This document shows, one piece after another, positions 1 to 12,906 of a DNA stretch of 64,000 nt. Origin of the DNA: Spirodela intermedia (lineage: Eukaryota > Streptophyta > Magnoliopsida > Alismatales > Araceae); contig LR746276.1 of the NCBI GenBank assembly GCA_902729315.2, forward strand, positions 3,144,169-3,208,168. The letters are read 5' to 3'. The notes under the pieces were generated by a model. It saw only the letters and a program-made list of their open reading frames with translations, had not been told where the DNA came from and made no database searches. Made by a program: the position numbers and the translations under genes. Positions within the stretch are counted from its first letter, which is position 1; every line of letters begins with the position of its first letter.

Positions 1-949
1 TAAAATCATTCGCAGAAATATATGGGAGATATATCGAATATTCTATCGAAAGTAGAGAAATATGTAAATTTCATTTCACAGTTAGTAAGTGAATGTTAGA
101 TTTGACACGATCAATAGGAGAATTGTACTCAAACAAGATGATGGATTGGTGACTCTATGGCATCGTTTTAGAGTCCATATGACAGTGTTTTGCCCCATTC
201 AATATTACCGTCCACGAGTCTCTTTAACTCACTTCCAAGGCATCCCTCACGGAAGATCAAAGAAGGAAATTCCTTTGACTGAAAGGATATAATAATTACA
301 CTGATCACCTTTATATCCTTTACTATTAGGATATAATGAGCGCTTCTAGAGCGCGACATCCATAGCGAGAGCCTCCAGCGTCTTGTACAACGATCCGCCG
401 CCGCCTGCAAATCTCCCACCAGCTCCTCTACGGCTGGGAGCTTCTCCTTCATGGCTTTGAAGCTGGCTTTCATGGCCTCCAAGGTACGTAGCAGTCGATC
501 GATTTGCTCCTCCTTGTCGACCGATCCTCTGCGCGTGCGTGCCACGTTTTCCGGCCATCCTCAACCCACCCCCCACCCCCCAATGCTACCGCGTACCCCT
601 CGTGCCACGTCGTCGAGCACTACTTTGTGCCAGTGACACTCCCAGTGCGTGACGCTTCGTACCACGCTACAGGTCCTTACGGATTCCGACTCAACCTCCT
701 ACTAGTGGTGCGGATCCTCACCCGAGACAGGATCCGAAGACCTTTGGGGGACGGGGCTCGGGGGTGTTTTCTTCGTAGGGTTGGTTTCAACGGCTGAGTC
801 TGGAGAACATTTACCCACATTCCCCGGGCTGACTCCTCACTCCCTCTCTCCCTCACCCGCAGACAGAAGTCTCCCATCTGACACGATATCCACGGTCATA
901 AGATTCTGAACAGCTAATTTCCTTAGTTTTCCTTCCTTGATTTGCAACG

Positions 950-1000
<51 letters not shown>

Positions 1001-1286
1001 TGTCTGAGTAGGTGACGGCGTACAATTAGCCGTGCGATGGGAAGATCCGACCAGGGGATTTTAAAGATGAGGTGGACCCCACAGAAGCCAGCAGATGGAC
1101 GGTGATGGTCGAGTTGTTTTGTGTTCGATTACCGGACGGATGTGGTCCCTTGCCAGTTGAGCGTTGACCCGAGATTCATCCCCGCACGCACGACCCGGTG
1201 TACGGTAGCAGGACCACCTAGGCGCCGGCCGGCGACCACTCTGGATCCGATCCTGGACGTCCGTTTCGCTACCGTCGACCCTTCCG
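1..1286. other. Left-edge intergenic DNA, no convincing gene
   Basis: This is the upstream flank of the patatin-like gene. The first 350 bases are AT-rich and contain a 10-bp inverted repeat (AAAGGATATA near 281, TATATCCTTT near 332). A minus-strand frame from 545 down to about 346 reads as a charged, heptad-like peptide starting MARTRRGSVDKEEQIDRLL. It could be the N-terminus of a retrotransposon gag or a chance frame; no domain is recognised. A pure GA dinucleotide tract runs from about 953 to 998. No coding feature can be supported here. Confidence 0.5.
953..998. repeat. (GA)n microsatellite
   Basis: An uninterrupted AG/GA dinucleotide run of about 46 bases, roughly 480 bp upstream of the patatin-like start codon. 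Similar GA/CT tracts recur in the leaders or flanks of most genes in this window. Confidence 0.9.
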
Positions 1287-1292
1287 CACGTG
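1287..1292. promoter_or_regulatory. G-box (CACGTG) in the proximal promoter
   Basis: A palindromic CACGTG core lies within GCACGTGC, about 190 bp upstream of the pPLAIII start codon. In plants this core binds bZIP and bHLH factors and often marks light or ABA response. A CT-rich leader (about 1417-1440) follows it. A six-base match can arise by chance, so its function is inferred only from position. Confidence 0.3.
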
Positions 1293-1478
1293 CGGGCTGA
1301 TTTGCACCTCTACACTAACGTGCGCTCCCTCTCTCTCTCCCCACTCCCAATTAGTTCATATAGGGACTACGCTGGTCCTCCCCCCCCAGTGCTGCTGTTG
1401 CTGCTGCTGCTACTTATCTCTCTCTCTCTCTCTCGCTCGCTCTGTGGGGTTCGTTCTGTATTGGAGGAGAGGAGAGCA

Positions 1479-2935
1479 ATGGCGGGTGCTGTTGCCTCGA
1501 CGGAGGGGAGCTTCGACATGGACAAGGTGAGCTACGAGATATTCTCCATCCTGGAGTCCAAATTCCTCTTCGGCTACGAGGCGCCACCGTCGGCGCCGCC
1601 GCCCTTCTACTCGGGGAGAGTCCGGATCCTCTCCGTCGACGCTGGCGGCGCCACCGACGGCCTCCTCGCGGCCGCCTCGCTGGCTCTCCTGGAGGCCTCT
1701 CTTCAGAAGCTATCCGGCGAGTCGTCCTCCCGGATCGCCGACTTCTTCGACATCGCCGCCGGCTCCGGTGCCGGCGGCATCCTGGTGGCGCTCCTCTTCA
1801 CCTGCGCCGCCGACGGTCGCCCCCTCTACACCGCTGCGGAGGCCCTCGATTTCCTCTCCCGCAACCGCCAGGTCTTCCAGGCGAAGGGGAAGAAGAAGGG
1901 GAGGGGATTCGCCGGAATATTCCGGAGAAAGAGGGCGTCCGGAGAAAAACTGGAGAGAATATTCGGGGAGGCGACTCTTCGGGAGACGGTGAAGCCGGTG
2001 CTGATCCCCTGCTACGACCTGGAGACGAGGGCGCCGTTCCTCTTCTCCCGCGCCGGCGCCGTCGAGACGGACGGCTACAACTTCCTCATGCGGGAGGTCT
2101 GCGGCGCCACGCTGGGGGCAGCTGAAATACGCTCCGTGGACGGGAGAACAGCGATCGCCGCCGTGGACGGCGGCGTGGCCGTCGCGAATCCCGCCGCCGC
2201 CGCCATCACACACGTCCTCAACAACCGGATGGAGTTCCCCTCCGTCGCCGGGGCGGAGGACCTTCTGGTGGTCTCCCTCGGAAACGGGGAATCCTCTGCT
2301 GCGCCGCCGGCCGGTCGACGACTGCGGCGAAGGTCCACGACGTCGTCGTCGGAGATCGTCAAGATCGCCGTAGAGGCCACCTCCGACACGGTGAGGAGTT
2401 CCCACCGCCAGCACTGTTCCATCATCACCCCTCTTCCTTTCTTCCTTCCTTCCTTTGTGTGCTCCTCCGTACTGAATGCTAGCTGAATGGGCGCAGGTGG
2501 ATCAGGCGGTGGCCATGGCTTTGGAGCGCAACCGCACGGCCAACTATGTCCGCATTCAGGTAGGGCAGATAAAAGATGAACCCCCGGCGAATCCTTCCCC
2601 CCCTCCCTCCTCCATCGTCGAGAGCAAGCAAGATCGATGACGAGTGTTGATCCTTCCAGGCCCGTGTGGGTGATCTCGGCGGGTTCCAATCCTCGGAGCC
2701 CTGCAAGCTCCAGGCCGCAGCGGAGGAGCTGCTGGAGCAGAGGAACGTGGCCTCCGTGCTCTTCCGAGGGAAGAGGCTCTCGGACAAGTCCAACGCGGAG
2801 ATCCTCGCCTGGGCCTCTGCAGAACTCGTGAGAGAACGCGAGGGGCGGAAGATCATCTGCCCTCCCCGGAGCTCGCCGAGATCCGGCTTCAGCTCGAAAA
2901 CCACCTCCCCCGTGGCGGTCGCCTCCCCTCGGTGA
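1479..2935 (+). CDS. Patatin-like phospholipase, pPLAIII type
   Basis: A three-exon gene: join 1479-2390, 2497-2559, 2660-2935, giving 416 aa with frame preserved at both GT/AG introns. pPLAIII proteins are patatin-fold lipid acyl hydrolases acting on phospho- and galactolipids, with roles in cell elongation and cellulose content. The patatin fold begins near residue 49 (RILSVDAGG). The elbow that is GxSxG in classical patatins reads GSGAG (residues 95-99), so the nucleophilic Ser is replaced by Gly; GxGxG is the known hallmark of this subfamily. The partner Asp is present as D230-G-G. The C-terminal exon carries the family's GDLGGFQSSEPCKL block, then a Ser-rich tail. The start was chosen at the first ATG after the CT-rich leader (MAGAVASTEGSF). 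An in-frame upstream start near 1290 reads only low-complexity leader. A poly(A) signal AATAAA lies at 3332-3337. Exons are strongly GC-rich. Confidence 0.88.
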
Positions 2936-3466
2936 ACGGACTCCGACGGACTTCGTCCCACATCTGTAAGTACCACCTTGCCAAACCAGAGATGGAAGAA
3001 GCCTTCTTGGTCTCGATTCAGCTCCTCGATGAGGAAAATATGTCCCCTTTTTTTGCCATTACTCTCTCTCTCTCTCTCTCCGTAGTCTCTCCGCCGCGGC
3101 GGTGCGGCCTCCGGCGAGAAGCCGGCGAGGACAGCTGTAGGCAACGGCACAAGCACACGAATTAATGATTGGGGAGAGTTAATGGTCGTGGCTGACGATA
3201 ATTCAATTCCCTCAGCGAGCGCGGTTGACCCGAATGCTGAGTCCCCCGCCATCATAATATCACGTGAGTGTGGGCCATAGTCGAGTGTCGGCTACTAGGG
3301 GAATATCGCACGCAGCGCTGTAAACTGAATCAATAAATAACAGTACAGCCCCAACTCTTTGTTTCCTAGTACACGAGCACGTGCGTGAATCCCAATCTTT
3401 TTGCGGTACCCAAGGTTGTGTAGCGGCGCCTAAAATGTGCCCCCAAAATGCCCTGAGTAACCCTTC

Positions 3467-3496
3467 GGGCTTTGGGCTTTGGGCTTTGGGCTTTGG
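3467..3496. repeat. Heptanucleotide repeat (GGGCTTT)4
   Basis: About four tandem copies of GGGCTTT lie just downstream of the patatin-like gene. The 7-bp period recalls the plant telomere unit TTTAGGG, but the base composition differs (GGGCTTT), so it is called only a simple tandem repeat. Confidence 0.8.
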
Positions 3497-3499
3497 ATC

Positions 3500-6400
3500 A
3501 ATAATGTGGTCTCAAAACAGTCCCTCTCAACACCTTGATGGCGTTTAGATTTTTCTTTTCATAGGCATCGCTAAATAATTCATTGGCTTTTGTTGAGTGA
3601 ACCTCAAAGAGTCAACATCATGCATTCAAAAATCATGGGACTCCATTGTGGTACTCTCATACTTTTTGTCAAAGATCAGATCGTGAAACACGACTTACAT
3701 GAATATTAGGCAAGAAGATTTGAGCTAACCCAACCTCCAGCCGAATCACTCTTTGCCCTTATGATCTCGATAGCCTACCAGAATGTTTTTTGTAAACATT
3801 ATGAAATTTGAGTCCTCATGAAGACATTGCACTATTTATACATTTAATAACAGTTTTTAAGTTGGCAAAGGTTATGATGGTACAGTCCCTTATGCTTAAT
3901 TTATCAAGAGTTATTCCAACACTAATGATCACAAGTGAACCGTGTACCTTAAAATCACTTGATTAGCTATTGCAATTTCTCTATTAAATTATGTACAATG
4001 GAGCTCATCAATTTACCTTCAAATCAGGACTTCAACACTACCAAGTTTTCAGAAGATGACAATGATAAGTCATTTCTTGGTCTAATCTCCAAATAAGTCT
4101 AGAGCACTATGCTTAGATACAAGTATCACCAAGCTTTTAACCTCAAACCCAGCATATATTATGTATTACATTTCTAGTAGAAAAATAGAAAGGTATCATG
4201 CATTTTTTTCCATGACTCAATTGCTATTTTTTTTCCATGATTCATAAGCGTTCGTTGTAAAAATTTCACTCACAATTTTAGAAATTAATTTTAATTTATT
4301 TTATAAGATGTCTATTTCCAAAATTATAGGTATTTATACCTACACTTGTGGAATCCATGTGTTTTTATCCAACTATTTTTATGCTATGTTTTGATAATTT
4401 TATCAAGGCTATTAATGATCCTTAAGTTTTTGTTCATTGATTTCATGATACATTTCATCTACCATCACTATGGTGCTGACCCTTGTGTTTTCAATATTTC
4501 ATTTTGTTGAAAAGGGTCAACACTATTATGTCAAATATTGACACCTTTTCCAACATTTGGCCTATACCCATTTGTTAGACCCCTCACAAAGCACTTAGGT
4601 GTATCAATATAAGTATCATTGCATTATCAAAGTCATAAGCACTAGCACTTTTGTGGCAAGTATTGATATTCTTTTTCGACTCTATAAATAAAATGATGAG
4701 TGGATCATGGGGTTAACATTTCAGATTACCTCTCACTATCTTTGGCTTAGATTATACATTACATGCTATCACTTACCAAAACAAATACTATTACACTATA
4801 TCATATGTTGGTTTTTGGAGTTATATTATTTTGATGTTGTTAAAATGTATGAAAGAGTTATTTGATGAACGTTGTAATTATAGAATTATTTATTTAGATG
4901 ATGATCTTGATGATTGTAGGTGCAGAAAACCTTAAAATTGAGAAAAAGTTAATTAATGGTAAAATCATTATTTTACATAAAAAATTAAAATGAATACTAT
5001 AATGAATAATTAAATTAAAATACTTATATAAGTTTCATATGGTTATTTTTATTTATTGAATATTCTAAAATTATTTTATCTACATATTTTTGTGTCCTAA
5101 TTCAACTATAAATACATGTTAATAATGAAGGAAATGACTATTGGACGTGGTAGGAAGTGACAAAAATCAAAATAATTGTTGGGGTGTGGCACTTCCATGA
5201 AAATATATGAGCATTTAAGTGACAATTGAAAAATCACAGAAAATCAAGAAAAGTGAATTTATAAAGAATATTCTCTTATCAACATAAATAACAAACGTAG
5301 AACGTGAAGGACAACAAAAAGATGAAAAGACATGAAAGTGACACACTCGAAAGTTGATCGAATAAAAATAAAAAAATATTAGAGGGTCAATATCTTCAGC
5401 AAGATTTGAACTTAAGACCTATACAACAACAAATCTGAAGCATCCACAATAACCCATCAAAAAGTCAAAAATGAAGAGAAGTCTTTGCCACATATTCTTG
5501 ATGCTAACACATCAGTGGAACACATGGAGAAAATGAGAAACCAAATTGACTTATTTGAACTCAACCTCAAAAGTAAAGATGACTGTTGATAACTCACAAA
5601 TCTCTAAACCAAGTTTTAAATATAGTTGATGTGAAAATAACAACTCTCAAAGCAAGAAACGAGCAAAGATCATTGGCATGCACTTTAGGTGGAAATATGT
5701 CGTCATAATACATGGAGATAATAACAAGCTTAATGACCTAGTTTGAGCTTGACTCTAAAAGATAACTTACAAATCTTTAAAAAAAGTCTCAATATAATGT
5801 ATATGAGAATAACAAGTTTCAAAGAAAAGAATGAACAAAGATCACTAGCACACCCATGAAGCAATGAGGAGAAATTTGATTTGTGTGACTACTTTTTAGG
5901 TGATGAAGAGACATGAAAATGTTGGAGAATAAAAAGAAAGAGGTTAAAAGAAGAATAATTCAATCCTAAATAAAAATATTTCTACTAGATTCATTTACAC
6001 TCAAGGAACATCATATTCTATTTGTAAAAGTCAAGCTGCAGTGCACTTCAAAGAAGAATTAAAAGTTACATCAAATATCTCATTCTACAATGGTGATTGA
6101 AGTAAACTATTACATCAAATATTGACTATCTTTGGGGCCCTAAGATACTTAGGTGATAAGTAGAGAGAGTTTTAGGCTAAGACATGTGGTGTTAAGCCTG
6201 TTAATACTTTTAGAAGTTGTGGTATATGAGAAAACTAGTGTGTTGCGCTAAAGTGATTGGGTCATTGATTTTGTAAGATTAGCTTGTATTTCTAAGAGAA
6301 AATAATGAACTTTAATAAGAAGGATATTTTGAGACTAGATGTAGCCTAGTGAAGGGTGAACCAATATAAAAACTGTGTCATTGATGGTGACAAGAGAAAG

Positions 6401-7156
6401 AAACTAGAGTAAGCGCACATGGAGAAAGAGATTGATTTGAGTAAACTCGTACTCATAATAGACACGTCAGGTGAGAACCCATATTGACTCATACACTCAT
6501 AGATAGAATAAAGAATAGAACATAAATCATAGTAAACTAATCCCCCCCTCTTAGTGTTCCACTTCAAGAAGAATGTGACCTACTTAATTTTATTTATAAA
6601 ATTATAAAGATTATCAATCCCAAGAACTCAAGAAATTATAACTAAAACCAATCTACAAATGTTTATAGGTAGTCAACATAAACTAAACTTACATATAAAA
6701 ACCTAACAAAAATGTAGTAAAAGACAAGGACTAAGGTATCATCACAATTAGATACAAAAAAAGAAAAACTTATTAGAAAAAAATGGTTGGCATTAAAGGA
6801 CAATACACAAAACTATTTTGACAAAAGTAATCAAGTAACTAGTCTAATAATTCTAGATTACTCTATTGACAAATATAAGGGTAGATTTAGGATATCTTTG
6901 AGCAATCTCATCTTAGAAATTTCAATTTCAATTGTAAAGTCCTTGGGTTGTATAAATAGCTTGTATTATGAGCTTTAAAGGTCATAGATCATCATTGTAT
7001 TAATTTAATCAAATATTTCTACAAATCATTACTATACAAATATATTTTACAAACATCATATGAATAAAGTACATGTCAACAAATAAGTACATAAAAAGAT
7101 AAATCAAATTAAAACAAAAAAATATTTACAAAGAAAATAAGAGGAGAGAGAATAAG
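3500..7156. other. AT-rich gene-free DNA
   Basis: About 3.6 kb of strongly AT-rich sequence with stop codons in all frames and no frame longer than about 75 codons. I see no recognisable protein motif, RNA gene or clean repeat terminus. It is probably old, heavily mutated transposon sequence, judged from composition and from the LTR remnants immediately downstream. Confidence 0.5.
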
Positions 7157-7161
7157 TGTGT

Positions 7162-9018
7162 TGATGTGACTTAGTCATTGTATAATAAATTATGTAAATT
7201 TAAAATTTATAAAATTAGAAAATATCAATTTTTTAATTTTTAGAAATGTTTCATACAAAATAAACTAATTATAATTCGATAAAAGGTTCTAAAAATAGTA
7301 TTAATTTTCAGGTCGATCACATAGATGTAAGGTAATATTGGGTAATATTTTCAAAAAATTCTAAAAGAATACATTTTTTATGATTCTTAGACTAAATAAT
7401 AAATATAAAATATATTTAAAATTGACACAAAAAGAAAATAAGGGTGTAGACATTAAGATGATGTCAGCGTCATGATAAATGTAAATTAAGCAAAAATAGA
7501 GTTATGTCTAATGATTTTTATGTAAGTGATTATAGATAATTTAATTGGTCAAATTAAGATTTATAAAAGTAAAAAAAGAATCACAATTGAATGAAGAATA
7601 GTTTCGAAACTTAAAATCACATAAATTATCACTAAATAAAGAAAAAAATAAGTTGATAATTAGAAAGATAAAGTTTCAATCTTGCAACAATGGTTGCTAG
7701 AATTTTATTTGTTCTGGAGGATCATTGAATGATATCCACAACCTTAAAGGCTCTCTTTAGGCATAGATGACCTAAACATTTATTGGATTTTTTTTTGAAG
7801 TTCTGAAAATAATAATGAAAGTTTAAATTAGTTAAAAATAATAAAATAGAGTTTTAGTATTGCGTTAGAATCATGAGCATTTAAACGAATTATTGTATAA
7901 TATTTATAGCCTCAAAGGCTCCCCTTAGATAAGAACGATTTGGACAATCTCTAAATCTTCTTGCATAGTCTATAAATTAATGAAGTGGGTAGTCGGATTG
8001 TCTCCGATGACTGTCATCTAATGAAGTGAAAAAACGACGACTTTATAACTCTCCGATGGTTGTCACACAATGAAGATAGGATGAAAGTGGGGTGCATCTC
8101 AAAAAGCTTCATCCTCATGTCCACACAATAAGATGAGGTTTTTCATCGCATCTCAAGAGGTGGTGACTCATCTCTTGACAAATCGTTCTCTTTCCAACGA
8201 CAACTTATTTGTCAATTAATCTAAGACAATTTACTTAATAGATTCGTGATCTTTTTATCTAGAATCGTTTAATAATTTTAGTAATAATGCTTCACAAATC
8301 GTGTAAAAATATGAGTTTTTACTCTAGTAGGATTAAAACCTTCGTTAGTTGTCTACTTGTATGACAGAGAGAGAAATAAGTACATGAATATTCTTATAAA
8401 GTGATGTCATCAAGGTATCTGCCGAGTTTAGTATTTTAGGTACCAAATAAGTACGAGAGGTATTTTAGGTATTACAATCATTAAAACCTTACGAGAGTTT
8501 GTGACCGTCAATTTAGTACCACATCGATTATATGCCGAGTTTTGAGACAAATATTTAGTAATACGAGATTTGGTAACCAATTTGTTATTTTCTTGTGAGT
8601 GTACGACCACTCTTTGCCCCACGCTCTATTGGCCACTAATGAGATGAAAGGGGAGTGACACACACACGTGTCTCTTACTGATTCATCCTTCCTCTCGAGC
8701 CCTTGCTCACAGCTCTGTCTAATTGTGCTTCTAACCTGCTTGCGAGCTCAGTTGGCCGGTGAGTCCCTCTTTTCTCTATTTTTTATTTTATTTTATTTTA
8801 TTTTATTTTATTTTATTTCTATACATTTATCTCAAAAATAAGATTAGATATATATATATATAAATTCACATAAAATCACATAATTAACCAAAAATTCAAA
8901 TTAATAAACTAAAAATTATTTTGGATGATTTAACATAAATATAAGTCTATTTATCATGATTTATAGATAAAACTATATTATTAATTAATTATTAACTTAT
9001 AATAATGAAAACTTATCA
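7162..9018. mobile_element. Solo LTR, family 1 copy A (decayed)
   Basis: A 1,857-bp long terminal repeat starts TGATGTGACTTAG and ends ACTTATCA. It is flanked by a perfect 5-bp target-site duplication TGTGT (7157-7161 and 9019-9023). It is colinear end to end with the copy at 11271-12906. No primer-binding site, polypurine tract or coding sequence adjoins either end, so it is a solo LTR left by LTR-LTR recombination. Compared with its sister copy it is strongly depleted in CpG, with TG or CA at sites that are CG in copy B. It has gained a (TTTTA)n tract near 8780-8818, which contributes to its 221-bp greater length. Confidence 0.85.
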
Positions 9019-9023
9019 TGTGT

Positions 9024-11265
9024 GTACCCATTATTCAACTCCTAAAAGTATGTATCGATTCACTTGAACAAAGAGAAAATAAGTTGGCCAAAAAAAAGCT
9101 ATGTAGACCCATCTAATTAAAGAGAGAAGTCTGTTGTCTTAGTAAAATCAAATCAAATCTCAAGTGAGAGAGTAAATTTTCTCTATCAAACTGGATGCAA
9201 ATAACATAACAAATATAATTACTAATGAGGGCTACATATGATTATAACTCAAAAAATCAAACAAGTCATAAAATTCTTATTTGACACTTCTACGCTCTAA
9301 TGTTATTGAAGAATAAATTAAACTAATAATATGACTGTGTGGTCTAATAGCATGTTCACCCACATGCAAACCTAGACACTTTTTGACCAATTATACCTCA
9401 AAGATTTGATTTCTAACATTTGAGATTTTATTCTTTATAAATAGCACTGGAGTGCTTGTACTTGTAAGGTCAAGGAAATGATGGACTATCTTACCAAAGG
9501 GATGGGGGAGGAGAAATGGAAGACTAAAGAGATTTCAAAAAGTTTCTCAATTATTGATCATCCCATCCTACACTTTAAATCTACTCTAAAAACACTTTTG
9601 CAAACTTTTATTTGTCAACAATGTTGCTAACAATGTTGAGGAGGCTATCATTTGGGTATAAAAACAAAATATAATCTATCTAAATTAGAATATTGAAAAG
9701 AAAGTGTACAAATCATTAGAAAGTAGACATAGGTCAAAATGACTACAAATGTCTCAAAACTTTAGTATGTCAACAAAATCAAGTCAATTAGTATCTCAAC
9801 TCAATATGTCAACATATCCAACTAGTTATTGTCTTAATCTAATCAAATTAATATGTTGACCCATCCAACTAGTTAGTAAATAAACTTAAATGTGTCGAGT
9901 CAACACCTTTTATATTGACCTAGAAATAGCTATGTTGACCCAATAGACCTATAATTAGCATAGCCTACTTAAAATCACGCAAAATAGTAAAACCTAATAG
10001 AAAATTAATTTACACCCCTATTTTGATATATAATCTAGCCTACAATGAAACTAATATTTTTATATACTAAAAAATACTCCACATCAAAGAACCTGAGAAC
10101 CATGCCCTTAGGTTCTATTAGTTTACACTAAACATAAAGGCTTCAACTAGACCACAGTAAATTTAATAGCTTTGGTTGACACATCTACTTCCCCAAAAAT
10201 CCATCTTCTAGATTCGCTATTATAAGAGGTCAAATGTTGACTATATAATATTAGCATGAACACAAAAATGGAAGGTGAATTGATAGTTTGCTATCATTAT
10301 GAGTTTATTGATTCTTTTTATCAACTCTATTGACATACAACATTTATAGTGTTTTGGCCTATTTAACCTTCTCTACTTTCTAACCATGTTTTAAGTTCTA
10401 CTAATAGTTAGTGAACTTACATTTAATACAAAGGCTTTAGTAGGCCTATCATTAGGTTAACTGTTGGTTTCCTAACATGTCATGTAATATATCATAGTTT
10501 AATTTTATTCATCTTTAGTTAGGTTTTGATACACTTTCTCTCTCCTTGGTTTTTCCATCTAAAATATTTTTATTTTGTTTTGATTTTCAATTTCTTCTAA
10601 TTGCATCTCTCTGAATGATTATTTTCACTTTAGTATACCTTAAAAACATAATCCAACAATAAACATAATAGATATAGTAATTTAAATATTACCCAAATAT
10701 TACTCCATGAATAAAATATTTTGAGATATTTTTATCCTTTTATGATTATTTATGGACATCAAAATACTTAAAATCAACAAAATCTAGTGAAGAGTAGCTA
10801 AAGTCTTTATGCTCAAGTTATTATACTAACTATGTTGTGGAACCCTCAAGGTTTTTACTTGGTGAGTGAAGTAGGTTAAGTGATTGAACCATTACAATCT
10901 TTGGACCATAAATATAACTAGAGGATGCCTATTGTAGAGAATTTACAAAATATTAATTCAAATATTATGGTATTTTTCTACAACCAACAACTCCCAAAAA
11001 AGAAATTATGGATGAATTGAAACATTAGTTTCAAGTTGGAGATTTTAATATGCATAATTGACCCAACTACTGATTTAAGGGAAACATTGACTAATAGATG
11101 CCACCAATTCCCAAAGTGGTGGCAACATATTCTATATATAGTCATAAATTTAATTAAAATATATTTTTCCTTCATCCACCTATTTTTCTTCCATTATTAA
11201 TTCATTATTTTGGGGTTATAAAAAAGACTAAATTATAATATCTCAAAATAATTATTAAGACTAAA
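9024..11265. other. AT-rich gene-free DNA between solo LTRs
   Basis: About 2.2 kb of AT-rich sequence with no open frame above about 65 codons and no domain similarity that I can see. It separates two solo LTRs of one family. Because each LTR has its own distinct target-site duplication, this stretch is not the interior of a single element with those LTRs. Confidence 0.5.
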
Positions 11266-11270
11266 GTACT

Positions 11271-12906
11271 TGACGTGACTTAGTCGTTGTATATTAAATC
11301 ACGCAAATATAAAATTTATAAAACTAGAAAATACGAATTTTCGGATATTTAGAAGTATTTCTGAAAAAATATATCAATTATAATTCAATAAAACTTCCAA
11401 AAATAGCGGTAATTTTCCAAGTCGATCACAGGGATGTAATATAATATATGGTAATTATTCAGAATTTTTCTCAATGAATACAATTTTCTATGAATTGTAT
11501 ACTAGGAAATGAAAAGGAAATATATTTAAAATTCACGAGAAAGGGAAATAAGAGTGCAGACGTCAGGATGACGTCAGCGCCCAGCGAATGCGAATCAGAC
11601 GGAAATAGAGTTCCGCTCGGCGATTCTTACGTAAACGATTACAGATGATTTAATTAATCAAATTAAGATTTGTAAAAGGTAGAAGAATCGTAATAGAACA
11701 AAGTATATTTTGGTAAATTAAAATCACAAAAACTATTACTAAATGAAGCGCAAAGTAAGTTGAAAGTAGGAAAACAGAGTTCCGGCGTCGCGATGGCGAT
11801 GCGTCAGCGATGCACCGGAATCCTGAGCGTTCGGGAGGATCGTCGTGCAGTGTCCACGGCCTCGAAGGCTCTCCTTGAACAAAGACGACGTGGGCAGTCT
11901 CTAGATCTTCTCGCGAAGTCTAGAGATTAATGAAATGGGTCGTCGAGTCGTCTCCGGTGGGTGTCACCTAGCAGAGTGGAAAAACGGCGACTTTGTGGCT
12001 CTCCAGCGGCTGTCACCCGACGGAGAGGAGCTGGATGGAGGTGGGGCGCATGTCAGGGAGCTTCATCCTTAGGTCCGCGCAACAAGAGGAGGCTCTTCAT
12101 CGCATCTGGTACACTCTCAGGAGGTGGTGACTCGTCTCCCGGTGGATCGTCCTCTTCCCGATGACGGCTTGTTCGTCGATCAATCGGAGATGATTTACTC
12201 AATGGATTCGCGATCCTTTTATCGCAAATCGTTCAGCAATTTTAGTAGCAATACTCTGTGAATCGCGTTGACGAGATTTTTGCCGATGATCCACCGATTC
12301 TCGTTGCTTAATTCTTCACCGGTGATCTGCAGGAAAGTCACGATAATCAGATAAAAATATATGACTTTTGACTCTAGAAGGACTCGAACCCGCGCCGGTC
12401 GCCCGCCTCTTCTGACAAAGGTGTGACGTGGGTTTAGTCCCACATCAGTTGTGCGCCAATTTTTTGGGTGAATATATAGTAATGTTAGCTTTCTAAGTAA
12501 AGTTCCTTCTCTCGCGTGTATGACAACTCCTTGCCCCACAGTCGGTTGGCCACCGGTGATGTGGAAGGGGAGTGGCACACACGTGCCCCTATCGGTCCAA
12601 GCCACTCGAGCCCCTGCTCGCGGCTACTCCCTGATTGAGCTTCCGACCCGTTTGCGGGCCCGGCTGGCCGGCGGGTCCCCCCATTTTGCAATATTTTAGT
12701 TTTATTTCTTTTTCTTTATTTATCTCAAAAGTAAGACTATAAAAATCATATAAATTCATATAAATCACATAATTACCCAAAAAATCACATTAATCAACTG
12801 AAAACACTTTTCACACTTTAACACAAATATAAGTCTATTTATCACGAGTTAAGGCTAAAACTATATTATTTACTAATTATTAACTCATGATAATGAAGAC
12901 TTATCA
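11271..12906. mobile_element. Solo LTR, family 1 copy B (CpG-retaining)
   Basis: A 1,636-bp LTR starts TGACGTGACTTAG and ends ACTTATCA, with a perfect 5-bp target-site duplication GTACT (11266-11270 and 12907-12911). It matches the copy at 7162-9018 throughout. The central part (about 11570-12700) keeps many CpG sites, so this copy is younger or less affected by methylation-driven C-to-T change. Frames seen inside it are short and shared with no known retrotransposon protein. No internal region follows, so it is a solo LTR. Confidence 0.87.
12437..12478 (+). promoter_or_regulatory. snRNA-type USE plus TATA inside solo LTR
   Basis: GTCCCACATCA (12437-12447) matches the plant snRNA upstream sequence element RTCCCACATCG at 10 of 11 positions. 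A TATATA follows at 12473-12478, leaving a 25-base gap. From established knowledge, plant Pol III U6 promoters have about 24-25 bases between USE and TATA, while Pol II snRNA promoters have about ten more. The sister LTR has GTACCACATCG at the equivalent place (about 8516-8526), so the family consensus is a perfect USE. Transcription has not been shown. Confidence 0.4.

Noticed and set aside
1710-2414. 234-codon minus-strand frame across the patatin-like exon
   Set aside because: Antisense shadow of a GC-rich exon with low-complexity composition; no homology is visible.
3467-3496. Interstitial telomere repeat
   Set aside because: The unit is GGGCTTT, not TTTAGGG; only about four copies.
12370-12420. 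tRNA-like B-box (GGGTTCGAGTCC on the minus strand) suggesting a tRNA gene or SINE
   Set aside because: No A-box or cloverleaf can be built around it, and it lies within a delimited LTR; the homologous position in the other copy is degenerate.
7162-12906. One large retrotransposon with LTRs at 7162-9018 and 11271-12906
   Set aside because: Each LTR has its own different target-site duplication and no primer site or polypurine tract faces the interior, so they are two solo LTRs.
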